A DNA stretch of 64,000 nt from Acinetobacter sp. TGL-Y2. Lineage in GTDB: Bacteria; Pseudomonadota; Gammaproteobacteria; Pseudomonadales; Moraxellaceae. The stretch covers positions 2,728,001 through 2,792,000 of the forward strand of contig NZ_CP015110.1 in the NCBI RefSeq assembly GCF_001612555.1. The letters run 5' to 3'. A program made the position numbers and the translations under genes. Within the stretch, counting starts at the first letter, position 1; each line of letters starts with the position of its first letter. The notes below the pieces were generated by a model. It did no database searches. It saw only the letters and a program-made list of their open reading frames with translations, and had not been told where the DNA came from. Shown piece after piece: positions 52,304 through 62,326 of the stretch.

Positions 52304-55027
52304 ATGGATCTTCAACGTCGTATCGATGACAGACTCAACCAACTTTTTAACTTTAAAAGAGTCGGTGAATGGTATCGCCAAGGTCGCTGTCCAAACTGTC
52401 ATGAAAAAGAACTCTACACCCATGCAGAAACACCACGCATGGTGAAATGTGGACGAATCAATAAATGTGGCTATGAAGAATACGTTAAAGATATCTGTGA
52501 AGAATTTTTTAAAGATTGGTCAGAATATCACCCTAAAACACCTGAGAATCCAAATGCGGCTGCAGATGCATATTTGAGAGATGGCCGTAGCTTCGACCTC
52601 AAAAACTTAAAAGGCAGATACACACAGGAACTTTACCAATCCCCTAAAAATAGAAGCCTGGTCAGTGCCACAGTTCGCTTTAAATTAGCTGAAGGTATTT
52701 ATTGGGAACGTATCATCGACCGTCCAGATCGCTTTGGTCGTCAGAAAGCCAATTTCATAGGAAAATGGACAGGCTTAGCATGGTCAATACATGAGTTAGA
52801 TGAACTCTGTCATGCAGGTAGTATTTGGATTACAGAAGGTATATTCAATAGTATTGCCCTTTCACAGTCAGGCATTATCAGCATGAGTAATATGAACAGT
52901 GGCAATTATCCATCGCAAATATTGGATGCCATCAATAAACGCTGTCATGAACTGAATAAAGCTAAACCACGTTTGGTATGGGCATTAGACAATGATCAAG
53001 CAGGTAAAAAGTTTTTACCTAAACACCATAAACATGCCATCGATCAAGGTTGGATCTCAACCGCTGCCCTACCACCTGTACCCATCAATGGAAAATCACT
53101 CGACTGGAATGATCTTTTTCAGCGTGATCAACTCAACGAAAAAGACCAGGAGAAATATCTCCATTTTGGCAAGCTTCAAATTGTAGAAACACCTGAAGAA
53201 GCAGGACTACTCATCTACAATTTTTATGGTAGCAACCTCAGTAAATTCTTTTTTAATCATAAGTTCCGTACCTACTGGTGGGAACTCGATTATGAAAAAT
53301 ATAACAAAGCTGTCCAATACGTTGAGGAAACCCAACAAGAACAAATGCTCTCTGAAGAGGAAGTACGCATTCAGGCATTAAAAACCTGTTCTTCAGCCAA
53401 AGAAATCTGTAATGCACAGCTTGAACCCCTATATTTTCAACGCAATGAAATCACAGATGAATCTTGGTATTACTTCCACCTACAAAGCCCATGGGGTGAA
53501 ACCAAAACGACGTTTACTGCAGAACACATGGCTTCACGCAGTAAATTTAAGCCCCGTGTCATGTCTGTGCTTTCAGGTGCCATGTGGACAGGCAGTGATC
53601 AACAGCTAGAAACATTTATTAAACGTAAAACTGAAAAATTACGAGAAGTTAAAACAATTGATTTCATTGGCTACAGTAAAGATTATCAAGCCTATATCTT
53701 TGACCAATACGCTGTGCATAACGGGCAAGTTATCCCCAAAAATGAACATGATTTTTATAAAACAGGAAAGAAAGAGCTTAAATCTTTAGCCAACTCCCCT
53801 GTTATTCACCTCAATCCAAAGAAAGAATTTCAAGCCACATGGTGGAAAGACTTCTACAGCTTAAATGGTGCAAATGGCCTGATCATTCTCGCATGGTGGA
53901 CAGGAACATACTTTGCAGAGCAGATCCGTGCACTTAACTCCTCATATCCATTTTTGAATTTGTGGGTCAAGCCGGTGCAGGTAAATCGACGCTACTTGAA
54001 TTGTTATGGAAGTTTAGCGGTCGTGAAGCTTATGAGGGCTTTGACCCTAACAAATCAACCAGTGTGGCAATTTATCGTAACTTTGCTCAAGCCTCAAATA
54101 TGCCTATTGTCCTGATTGAGGGCGATCGTAATGATTCAAATGGCAATGTCCAAAAAGCCAAATTTAGTTGGGATGAACTTAAAGATGCCTTCAACGGTCG
54201 AGCAATTCGCTCTAAGGGCTTAAAAACAGCAGGTAATGAGACCTATGAGCCTCCTTTCCGTGGGTGCAATCATGATTAGCCAAAACACGCCAATTCAAGC
54301 CTCTGAAGCGATTCTATCCCGTACCTTACACATTACAGTGACGACCAAAGGTCATAATTTAGAAAAGAAACGAATTGCCGATGGTCTAACCCGTATTTCC
54401 TTAGAAGACGCATGTACCTACATGACGCACTGCTTAAAAAATGAAGCCAAAATTCTGCAAACCTATACAGAAAATATTCAGGTGCTCGAAGAAGAGTTTC
54501 ATCAAAAAGGTATCACCCATACTCGTATTGCTCTGTGTCATGCCCAAGTATCAGCCATGATCGATGCACTTGAACAACACGTTTTAAAAGGTGTGATCGA
54601 TCTAGAAGAAATCTGCGATGCAAAACGCATTTTAGAATTAATGGCACGAGAGCGTGTAGAGCAATTGGGAAGCGATCATCCGATGGTACAGCAGTTCTGG
54701 GATGCCTTTGAATATATGAATGTCAGCCGTAGTGCATCATTCAATTTGAACCATCATGATCACGATGCCCAGTGCATCGCAATCAATCTCAATGAAGTTT
54801 ACAAAGTAGCAGCTCGAAACTATCAATCGCTACCTGATATCAATGAGATGCGAACCCTACTCCGCTCAAGTCGACGCTATAAATTTTTAGAAATGAATAA
54901 ACCAGTGAAGTCAAAAAACTTCCCTGCAGATGAAGTTAAAAATGCCACGTCAGACATACGTGAACGTGTTGTGAAATGTTGGCTATTTACCAATCCTTAT
55001 TATCAACAAAAAACCCCAACCAAATAA
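52304..55027 (+). pseudogene. P4-alpha-like primase-helicase, disrupted by two compensating frameshifts
   Basis: Whole gene about 907 codons. Zinc-binding domain CPNCHEKELY...MVKCGRINKCGY (residues 26-60); TOPRIM with SIWITEGIFNSIALSQSG and LVWALDNDQAGKKF (180-235); then the P-loop GQAGAGKSTLLELLW and IVLIEGDRND of the helicase. The frame changes at 53950-53955 (five T where six would keep the frame) and returns at about 54258-54262 (GGG where GG would). Between them the original frame stops at 54115. Without these indels the protein is continuous. P4 gp alpha has the same primase-plus-helicase order. Confidence 0.85.
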
Positions 55028-55058
55028 TTTTAAAGTACATAGCCAGAGGGACTAAATA

Positions 55059-55385
55059 ATGCACAATGTCGAAGAAATCAAAAAAGATGGAGCAAGTAGC
55101 ATGAATGAATCCGTTTTAGATAAATATTTATTAAAAATGGCTAAACTACTTACTAATAAGCCAATCATCCCTATCGAGCATCAACTTTGGGATGAAAAAG
55201 ATATTGCACAATATTTTAAATATTCAGAAGATTACACTAAAAAGCACATCATTAAGAATCATCATTTCCCTCCAAGTCGGCAGTTACCCACGTCTGTAAA
55301 TGGTGAAAGAACCGTACCCCGTTGGAAAGCCACAGATGTTATAAAGTTTGCAATGGCTTTTGATAAAGCAAGTATTCATTATTGA
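55059..55385 (+). CDS. AlpA/excisionase-like DNA-binding protein
   Basis: 108 residues (start could be ATG 55101, with GGAG upstream). LWDEKDIAQYFKYSEDYTKKH followed by FPPSRQLP...RWKATDVIKF is the MerR-like winged-helix pattern of AlpA-type regulators and excisionases. Its position facing the integrase gene is that of an excision/activation factor. Ends at a shared terminator. Confidence 0.65.
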   Translation: MHNVEEIKKDGASSMNESVLDKYLLKMAKLLTNKPIIPIEHQLWDEKDIAQYFKYSEDYTKKHIIKNHHFPPSRQLPTSVNGERTVPRWKATDVIKFAMAFDKASIHY

Positions 55386-55400
55386 ATAAAGTAATCAGTA

Positions 55401-55427
55401 AAAGGAGCATAAATAGCTCCTTTTTTT
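55401..55427. terminator. Terminator between AlpA-like gene and integrase
   Basis: AAAGGAGC / GCTCCTTTTTTT hairpin between convergent genes. Confidence 0.75.
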
Positions 55428-55428
55428 G

Positions 55429-56496
55429 TTATGAAATAAGTTTATTGAGTCCTTGAGATTGATTTAACTCTTCTAAAATCTCGTCATTGGTCGGATTGTA
55501 ATAAACCAATGCCTGTTTAGGATCTTTCCATCCAAATATTTTACAAAGCGTTAAAGCATTTTTTATACGCTTGGCCATAAGTGAAGCAGCTTCATGACGT
55601 GAATCATGAAACGTAATATCTGCATTATCCAAACCTGCAAGACTTCGAGCCTTTCTAAATAATACATCCCTTGAAGCATCTGAAACTGTAAAAACTTTTG
55701 GTGAGTTTTTACGATCAATTTTCATGGCCAAAGACCAGAGATGTAGAGCAAAATCATCTAAAGGAATCTTACGAGCAGATCCATTTTTTGTATCAGGCAA
55801 ATAAATAAATCTTTTAGCTAAAAATACATCATGCATTGGTCTATTCACGATTTCACCAGATCTCATGCCCGTAGCCATCGCGATAAGCCAGATCAAACCA
55901 ACCTCTTGCATTTTGGTTGTGGGAATAGAACCAGGGGAATATTTTAAAGCAGCAAGAATTGCATGAAGTTCATCTAGTTCGGTACGACGCTCCCTATGGT
56001 CAGGCTTTTTAGGCTTTCGAATATTTTCAACAGGATTGAAATCAATCCAACCTTTGTCCTTCCTACACCAATTAAAAAAGGCTGAAAGCATTGAATAATC
56101 TCTTAATACACTTGAAGCCTTTAACGGTCGTATAGACCGTTTCATCACTGAATTTTCCCATTCCTTCAGAAACTCAGGACGATATTCAGATAGTGGCCAA
56201 TCCGCATGAGGTAGGTTGTTTTGAAAATATTTAATTCTTTGTGATTCTTTTTTTGCCGTTTTTTTATACAAAGAAACTTCTTTAGCATAACGGCTTAAAG
56301 CTTCATCCATCGTGAGAATAATTTTCTTATTTAAAGCGACTTGAGTAGAATAATTTAAAAATAATTCACGCTCCTGCTCTTCAGCCCATTTTTTCACTTC
56401 AGCTTTTGTTTTTTTAACCTTACTTTTTCTTTGGCCATACGAATCGAGATCCGCTCTCCAACTACCATTATCTTGTTTATAAATAGACAAACTCAT
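55429..56496 (-). CDS. int: Tyrosine recombinase / phage integrase
   Basis: 355 residues. Arm-binding N-terminus (QDNGSWRADLDSYGQRKSK), core-binding SAM-like domain (about 70-170), and catalytic domain with ATGMRSGEIV (Arg I), HDSRHEAAS (His-x2-Arg) and LVYYNPTND (Tyr nucleophile near residue 340). It catalyses integration at the tRNA-Leu att site 182 bp away and excision. Probable promoter lies between the gene and attR. Confidence 0.95.
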   Translation of the reverse strand: MSLSIYKQDNGSWRADLDSYGQRKSKVKKTKAEVKKWAEEQERELFLNYSTQVALNKKIILTMDEALSRYAKEVSLYKKTAKKESQRIKYFQNNLPHADWPLSEYRPEFLKEWENSVMKRSIRPLKASSVLRDYSMLSAFFNWCRKDKGWIDFNPVENIRKPKKPDHRERRTELDELHAILAALKYSPGSIPTTKMQEVGLIWLIAMATGMRSGEIVNRPMHDVFLAKRFIYLPDTKNGSARKIPLDDFALHLWSLAMKIDRKNSPKVFTVSDASRDVLFRKARSLAGLDNADITFHDSRHEAASLMAKRIKNALTLCKIFGWKDPKQALVYYNPTNDEILEELNQSQGLNKLIS

Positions 56497-56530
56497 AAAG
56501 CTATTAATCCCAATAACTTAAATAAGAAAT

Positions 56531-56561
56531 CCCACAAATAATAATGTGGAAAAAGTGTGGG
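56531..56561. other. Candidate integrase arm-type sites, right
   Basis: CCCACA (56531-56536), TGTGGA (56545-56550) and TGTGGG (56556-56561), 117-147 bp from attR, matching the left-end words and the P2 arm consensus. Confidence 0.4.
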
Positions 56562-56619
56562 TTGTTATACCTCAATATTCCAAATAATACCTTAAATAAA
56601 CCATATGTACTGAAACGAC

Positions 56620-56659
56620 AAAACCCCGAAGCCTTTATATATAAAGGCTTCGGGGTTTT
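56620..56659 (-). terminator. Prophage-supplied terminator for tRNA-Leu
   Basis: A perfect 40-bp palindrome, arms of 20 bp centred at 56639/56640, beginning AAAACCCCGAAGCC. It lies 23 bp beyond the tRNA 3' end and replaces the host terminator displaced to 19725-19759. Confidence 0.8.
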
Positions 56660-56677
56660 GGAGAATCTTACGATTCT

Positions 56678-56696
56678 GAATTTGGTCCCGAGGGTC
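56678..56696. other. attR core repeat at the tRNA-Leu 3' end
   Basis: Identical 19 bp to attL. Covers the last 14 nt of tRNA-Leu and 5 nt beyond it, so integration rebuilds an intact tRNA gene. Confidence 0.9.
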
Positions 56697-56769
56697 GGAC
56701 TCGAACCGACACATCATCTCTGATAGTGGATTTTGAATCCACCGCGTCTACCAATTTCACCACCTCGGG
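56683..56769 (-). tRNA. tRNA-Leu (anticodon CAA)
   Basis: 87 nt with acceptor arms CCCGAGG / CCTCGGG, discriminator A and encoded CCA. Anticodon stem GTGGA/TCCAC holds loop TTCAAAA (CAA). A long variable arm and the T arm GTCGGTTCGAGTCCGAC are present, as in class II tRNAs. Integration site of the prophage. Confidence 0.95.
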
Positions 56770-56944
56770 GTTGTGCTCCGTATATTAGCGATTTTATTTT
56801 TCTTGTCAACAACATGTTTCAACAAGTGTTTACTTTTAAAACAATCACTTTGATTTTGCCTTAATAAACATCAATTCCAACCCAAAAAACCAAAAAAGAT
56901 TATACTAGGCACAGATTTTTTTGCTGTTTAAGCCCTATTTCATG

Positions 56945-57982
56945 ATGCAACTTTCAGATTTTAATTTTAAACTCCCAGATCAATTGATTGCCCGTTACCC
57001 TTTGGAAAGTCGTAGTGCTTCACGCCTATTGCACTTAAAAGCGGATGGAACATATGCAAATTTACATTTCACCGATGTAGTCGACCTGCTCGATGAAGGT
57101 GATCTGTTGGTGCTCAATGACACCAAAGTGATGAAAGCCCGCCTGAAAGGCAAGCGCGCGACCGGCGGTGCAGTTGAAGTTTTGGTTGAACGGATGCTAG
57201 ATCCCTATATTGCACATTGTCACATCAAATCAAGTAATTCGCCGAAAGCGGGTGCAGAGCTATTCATCGGTGTCGATGACGTTAAAGTCACCGTGACAGG
57301 ACGTCATGAAAATTTGTTTGTGGTTGAATTTTCGCAGCCCATTTTAGCGGTTTTGGACGCATACGGCGCATTACCGATTCCACCTTACTTTAACCGTGAA
57401 GCTGAAGAGATTGATACGCTGCGTTATCAGACCGTGTTTCATGATCCCACTAAAATTGCCAGTGTGGCCGCGCCAACAGCCAGCTTACATTTTGACGAAG
57501 CTTTACTGAACAAGTTACATGACAAAGGCATTCAGCGCACATTCGTCACTTTGCATGTCGGTGCAGGTACATTCTTACCAGTTCGTACTGATGATATTGA
57601 AAACCATATCATGCACAGCGAATGGTGTGATGTGCCTGAAGCAACAGCACAACTGATTCGAGAAACCCAAGCACGTGGCAATAAAGTGATTGCTGTCGGT
57701 ACAACGGCGACACGAGCTTTAGAAAGCGCAGCACAAGCATGTGGTGGTCAAATTGGCGCTTGGACAGGTGATACGCAAATTTTCATTTATCCAGGCTATC
57801 AGTTCTGCGCGGTAGATCGTTTAATTACCAATTTCCATTTACCTGAATCGACTTTACTCATGTTGGTGTCTGCACTGTCAAATCGCGAGCATATTATGCA
57901 TGCCTACCAACATGCAGTGGAGAGCCAGTACCGCTTCTTTAGTTATGGCGATGCGATGTTGATCGATAAGGCCGAACTATAA
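56945..57982 (+). CDS. queA: S-adenosylmethionine:tRNA ribosyltransferase-isomerase
   Basis: 345 residues from [19 protein letters not shown] 56942 directly before is equally possible, TTG 56921 less so. It forms epoxyqueuosine from preQ1 in tRNA wobble positions. Markers: [44 protein letters not shown] [13 protein letters not shown], and [15 protein letters not shown]. With tgt nearby it makes the queuosine pathway. Confidence 0.96.
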   Translation: MQLSDFNFKLPDQLIARYPLESRSASRLLHLKADGTYANLHFTDVVDLLDEGDLLVLNDTKVMKARLKGKRATGGAVEVLVERMLDPYIAHCHIKSSNSPKAGAELFIGVDDVKVTVTGRHENLFVVEFSQPILAVLDAYGALPIPPYFNREAEEIDTLRYQTVFHDPTKIASVAAPTASLHFDEALLNKLHDKGIQRTFVTLHVGAGTFLPVRTDDIENHIMHSEWCDVPEATAQLIRETQARGNKVIAVGTTATRALESAAQACGGQIGAWTGDTQIFIYPGYQFCAVDRLITNFHLPESTLLMLVSALSNREHIMHAYQHAVESQYRFFSYGDAMLIDKAEL

Positions 57983-58014
57983 ACTCAATTTAGTCCTACT
58001 CGATAAAATAACCC

Positions 58015-59049
58015 ATGCCGATCAAAACTGTACAAAGACTGATTCATCTGAGAACCCAAAAAAATCAGCAGATTTTGCAGAATGTTGCTCGGCTGTGGGA
58101 ACTAGGGCGCCACGCCCAAACTGAACAAGAGATCTTGGATGGCTTACATCCTTGGGGAAAGCATAACGAACTGAAGTTTTACAATACCCTGCCCAAAATT
58201 CTGGTCATACTGGGTATTTGCAGTATTCTTTTGGGTTGGTTTTTACATCCTTATCTACCCTATGTATTGAGCGCATTGTCTGGCGCAGGTTGTTTTTTTC
58301 TGGCATTTTTAATTTATGAATCTCACGATCCCATTGAAGAAGTGATTGAATACTTAGAACAACGCATCATGTTGCTAAAGTTTGATCTGCATTTTCAAAG
58401 TATGCCGAGTATTTTTGCAAAAACCTCAAACTCCACCTTAATGCTCAGTCAACTGAAACAGCTTTTCCCGCTGTTTACGCAAGGTTCACTTTCCAATGAA
58501 ATAGGGTTATACGCTTCGACCACTTGGGTAGATGAGACTGGTGTTTCACGTCCTGTGATGTTGTTTCAATATCATTATGTTTCAGACTTTAAAATGCCGA
58601 GTACAGACGGTAAACTGCAAAAAATCAAAGAAATTCATCAAGACCTCTGGGGCGCTTTTATTTTTCAAACCCCAGCACTGGCTTTTGCAGCTAGCGATAA
58701 ACGAAAAACTTTTTTTTATCCTTATCATTTTAAATGGCAAAGTAGTGACATTTTACTCAATCAAAAAATTCATTTGTTTGGTGACTCTCAGCAGCACTTG
58801 GCAAGAAACATTAGCCCAAGCATGACTTTAAAATTGGCTGATTTTTTTGAAGAAAATTCAGGTGATCTGATATCTCATTTTCAAGAAAGTATCATTTTTT
58901 TTATGGGTGAAAATAATCTGCTACGCCGAAGCAATAAAAAACAAGCCGATGATATTCGTAATATTTCAGAATTGCGTGGATATTTACGCACTTTAAACAT
59001 GCCGGCATATCAACAATTTCAGCAGAGCATGTTAAAATTTCTTTCATAA
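58015..59049 (+). CDS. Membrane protein of unknown function, LemA-cluster
   Basis: 344 residues with two transmembrane helices close together (about 64-82 and 84-102) between cytosolic parts. The C-terminal part has no recognised motif. It lies 21 bp upstream of a lemA-like gene, so it may act with it at the membrane. Confidence 0.6.
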   Translation: MPIKTVQRLIHLRTQKNQQILQNVARLWELGRHAQTEQEILDGLHPWGKHNELKFYNTLPKILVILGICSILLGWFLHPYLPYVLSALSGAGCFFLAFLIYESHDPIEEVIEYLEQRIMLLKFDLHFQSMPSIFAKTSNSTLMLSQLKQLFPLFTQGSLSNEIGLYASTTWVDETGVSRPVMLFQYHYVSDFKMPSTDGKLQKIKEIHQDLWGAFIFQTPALAFAASDKRKTFFYPYHFKWQSSDILLNQKIHLFGDSQQHLARNISPSMTLKLADFFEENSGDLISHFQESIIFFMGENNLLRRSNKKQADDIRNISELRGYLRTLNMPAYQQFQQSMLKFLS

Positions 59050-59070
59050 TAACTATATTGGATCAATCCG

Positions 59071-59637
59071 ATGGGCTTACTTATTTTTTTGGCGATTTTT
59101 GTTTTGATCGTGATTTGGGGCGTATCCGTTCGCAATCATATTGTGCGTTATTTTAATGCAACACGACGTGCTTGGTCGGAAGTAGCAAACTTTGAACGTC
59201 AAAAAGTGCAAACGCTAAACAGCCTAGAAAGCACCTTAGAACAATACACACAGTTTGAAAAATCGACCTTAGAAAAAGTGACTGAACTCCGTCAGCAAAT
59301 TTTAAATCTTAACCTGAATCATGCAGATATCTCGCAATTACAATACATTGAAAAACTCAATCAAGACTTGATGAAAAGCTTAAATGTTGTGGTTGAAAAT
59401 TACCCTGAACTTAAAGCCGATACACTCTATGCAAAAATGATGGATGATATTCAAGAACAGAATGAAAATGTCGGTGCTGCCATTAGCATCTTTAACCGCA
59501 ATGTTGAGGAATTTAATAACCTGATCCAGATTTTTCCAAATAATTTAGTCAACAGTCTGACACTTTCAAAAAAGGCGATTCGTCCTTTTTCTGATGCAGT
59601 GATAACACAAAACTTTGATTACCGACCAAATTTCTAA
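59071..59637 (+). CDS. LemA family protein
   Basis: 188 residues. One N-terminal transmembrane helix (residues 2-20, LLIFLAIFVLIVIWG), then long helices with YFNATRRAWSEVANFERQK and VENYPELKADTLYAKMMDDI, and a C-terminal NRNVEEFNNLIQIFPNNLV, all LemA signatures. LemA proteins are envelope-anchored coiled-coil proteins with unclear function. Middle gene of a likely operon. Confidence 0.87.
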   Translation: MGLLIFLAIFVLIVIWGVSVRNHIVRYFNATRRAWSEVANFERQKVQTLNSLESTLEQYTQFEKSTLEKVTELRQQILNLNLNHADISQLQYIEKLNQDLMKSLNVVVENYPELKADTLYAKMMDDIQEQNENVGAAISIFNRNVEEFNNLIQIFPNNLVNSLTLSKKAIRPFSDAVITQNFDYRPNF

Positions 59638-59725
59638 AAAGCATCGTGCAGTAGGATTTACTTTATTGATCGAGTAATCCACAATTCATTTAACACAATA
59701 AAAAATAATCAAAATTGAGAACAAC

Positions 59726-60544
59726 ATGTTTGATTTGAACTTGAGCCAATCTGAGTATTTATCGGATTTAAAAATGGCTTTATTGAATGAGTTTGACGCT
59801 TTGTACAAAAAGCATCAAAATCAGGGAATTTACGCTTTCGCATTGGTTTTAGATGGCTTATTGGTTGCCCAGTACACCACTGTTTCGACCAGGCAAAGTT
59901 TACTCAGTGAAGCCGAAAATAAGTTTCAATATTTGTCTGAAAATGATCAGTGGAACGTCGATAAATGGCATTATCGCGCTCAAACCCAACAGGGCGTGGC
60001 CTTATTTTCCCGTAAAATGAGTGAATATTTCCAAAAAACACGGCTAAATTCCACCCAGATCAGTGCCAAAGAGCGCTTTAATGACAATGCGCTGAACTTC
60101 TATATCCATGGCATGCAAGAAGTCAAAGATCATATTTTAGATCAATTTAATCTGGGTGCAGATAAAATCACCTTCTTGATTCATTTGTCCTCAAATCCAC
60201 AGATTGCGTTGAGCTCTCTTGAGCGTTTAAATCCACCCTCTTCAAATTTGTTTGAAGCGATTGCCCATTTGAAATCCAGTCTGATTTCCAAAGGCAGAAG
60301 CAAAACACGTTTAAGCCAAATTGATAAAGACCTGTTGATTGACTTGGGACAATTGCTCGAAATTGAGCCTTATGATGATCTTCAAGTGGCTCAGCAGGCT
60401 TATATGTTAACGTTAGAGCCTTATTTTTTAGAAACCAGTCCATCTATTCAGCGCTTAATCAACGATATTGCCGCTATGGATGCAGGGATTTTGGTGATGA
60501 CCAAACATGACATTTTACAACGTATGAAACAGTTCCATTCTTAA
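59726..60544 (+). CDS. DUF4303 family protein
   Basis: 272 residues, soluble, beginning with LKMALLNEFDALYKKHQNQG then IYAFALVLDGLLVAQYTTVST, the family's N-terminal pattern. No catalytic residues are known. Third gene of the cluster 58015-60544, separated from lemA by 88 bp. Confidence 0.6.
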   Translation: MFDLNLSQSEYLSDLKMALLNEFDALYKKHQNQGIYAFALVLDGLLVAQYTTVSTRQSLLSEAENKFQYLSENDQWNVDKWHYRAQTQQGVALFSRKMSEYFQKTRLNSTQISAKERFNDNALNFYIHGMQEVKDHILDQFNLGADKITFLIHLSSNPQIALSSLERLNPPSSNLFEAIAHLKSSLISKGRSKTRLSQIDKDLLIDLGQLLEIEPYDDLQVAQQAYMLTLEPYFLETSPSIQRLINDIAAMDAGILVMTKHDILQRMKQFHS

Positions 60545-60644
60545 AATAATGGTTTAAAAATACGATTTTAGATTGAATTTATGTTGTTCACCCCAACTCT
60601 ACTGCTTAAGCTTATTGTAATTTTTCTAGCATCTACAGCTGTAA

Positions 60645-61844
<1,200 letters not shown>

Positions 61845-61945
61845 TTCATCAGCATTTGCGCTGAAGAAAAAGACAAGGTAAATTGCTGAACAAACCTATT
61901 TATTGTTATGTCTTTGATATCTTTTTTTTAGTTTAGGAAATTGAA

Positions 61946-62275
61946 ATGAGCCTTTTTATTGCTACAGCACATGCGGCTGGTGAAGCATCACAACAACCGA
62001 GTTTAGTGACCAACCTTTTGATGATTGCTGTATTCGTTGCCATCTTCTATTTTCTCATTTGGCGTCCTCAAGCTAAACGTGCAAAAGAACATCGCACCTT
62101 GGTTGAAAGCTTAGGTGTTGGCAGTGAAGTTGTATTTGCGGGTGGCTTAATGGGCCGTATCACTAAACTTGAAGGTGACTTTGCAGTGGTTGAACTGAAC
62201 CGCGGCAACGAAGTAAAAATCCAACGTGCAAGCGTTATTTCTGTGCTTCCTGAAGGCACTTTAAATAACCTTTAA
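61946..62275 (+). CDS. yajC: Sec translocase accessory subunit YajC
   Basis: 109 residues. A short N-terminal part, one transmembrane helix (about 22-42, LLMIAVFVAIFYFLIWRPQ) and the conserved RPQAKRAKEHRTLVESLGVG and GGLMGRITKLEGD. Partner of SecDF in the inner membrane. Confidence 0.96.
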   Translation: MSLFIATAHAAGEASQQPSLVTNLLMIAVFVAIFYFLIWRPQAKRAKEHRTLVESLGVGSEVVFAGGLMGRITKLEGDFAVVELNRGNEVKIQRASVISVLPEGTLNNL

Positions 62276-62283
62276 TCACAAAT

Positions 62284-62307
62284 AGTCGTGCGAAAGTACG
62301 ACTTTTT
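62284..62307 (+). terminator. Weak terminator/attenuator between yajC and secD
   Basis: AGTCGT / ACGACT hairpin with an 8-nt loop and T5. It probably lowers rather than ends transcription into secD, whose start is 20 bp away. Confidence 0.5.
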
Positions 62308-62326
62308 CATTTTAAGAAGAAATCAA

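Larger units (their letters stand above)
19761..56696. mobile_element. P2-like prophage with cargo genes, integrated at tRNA-Leu
   Basis: Bounded by a 19-bp direct repeat at 19761-19779 and 56678-56696 that includes the last 14 nt of tRNA-Leu(CAA). A tyrosine integrase lies next to the right end. A full P2-order set of virion genes (Q, P, O, N, M, L, X, R, S, V, W, J, I, H, FI, FII, E, T, U, D) is present, with lysis, methylase, regulatory and replication modules and two cargo blocks at the left end. The length, about 36.9 kb, exceeds P2 (about 33.6 kb). Defects in T, FI and the primase suggest it may not form plaques. Confidence 0.93.

Noticed and set aside
19761..56696. P4-type satellite instead of a full phage
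   Set aside because: Immunity RNA and primase are P4-like, but a complete set of P2 virion genes is present.
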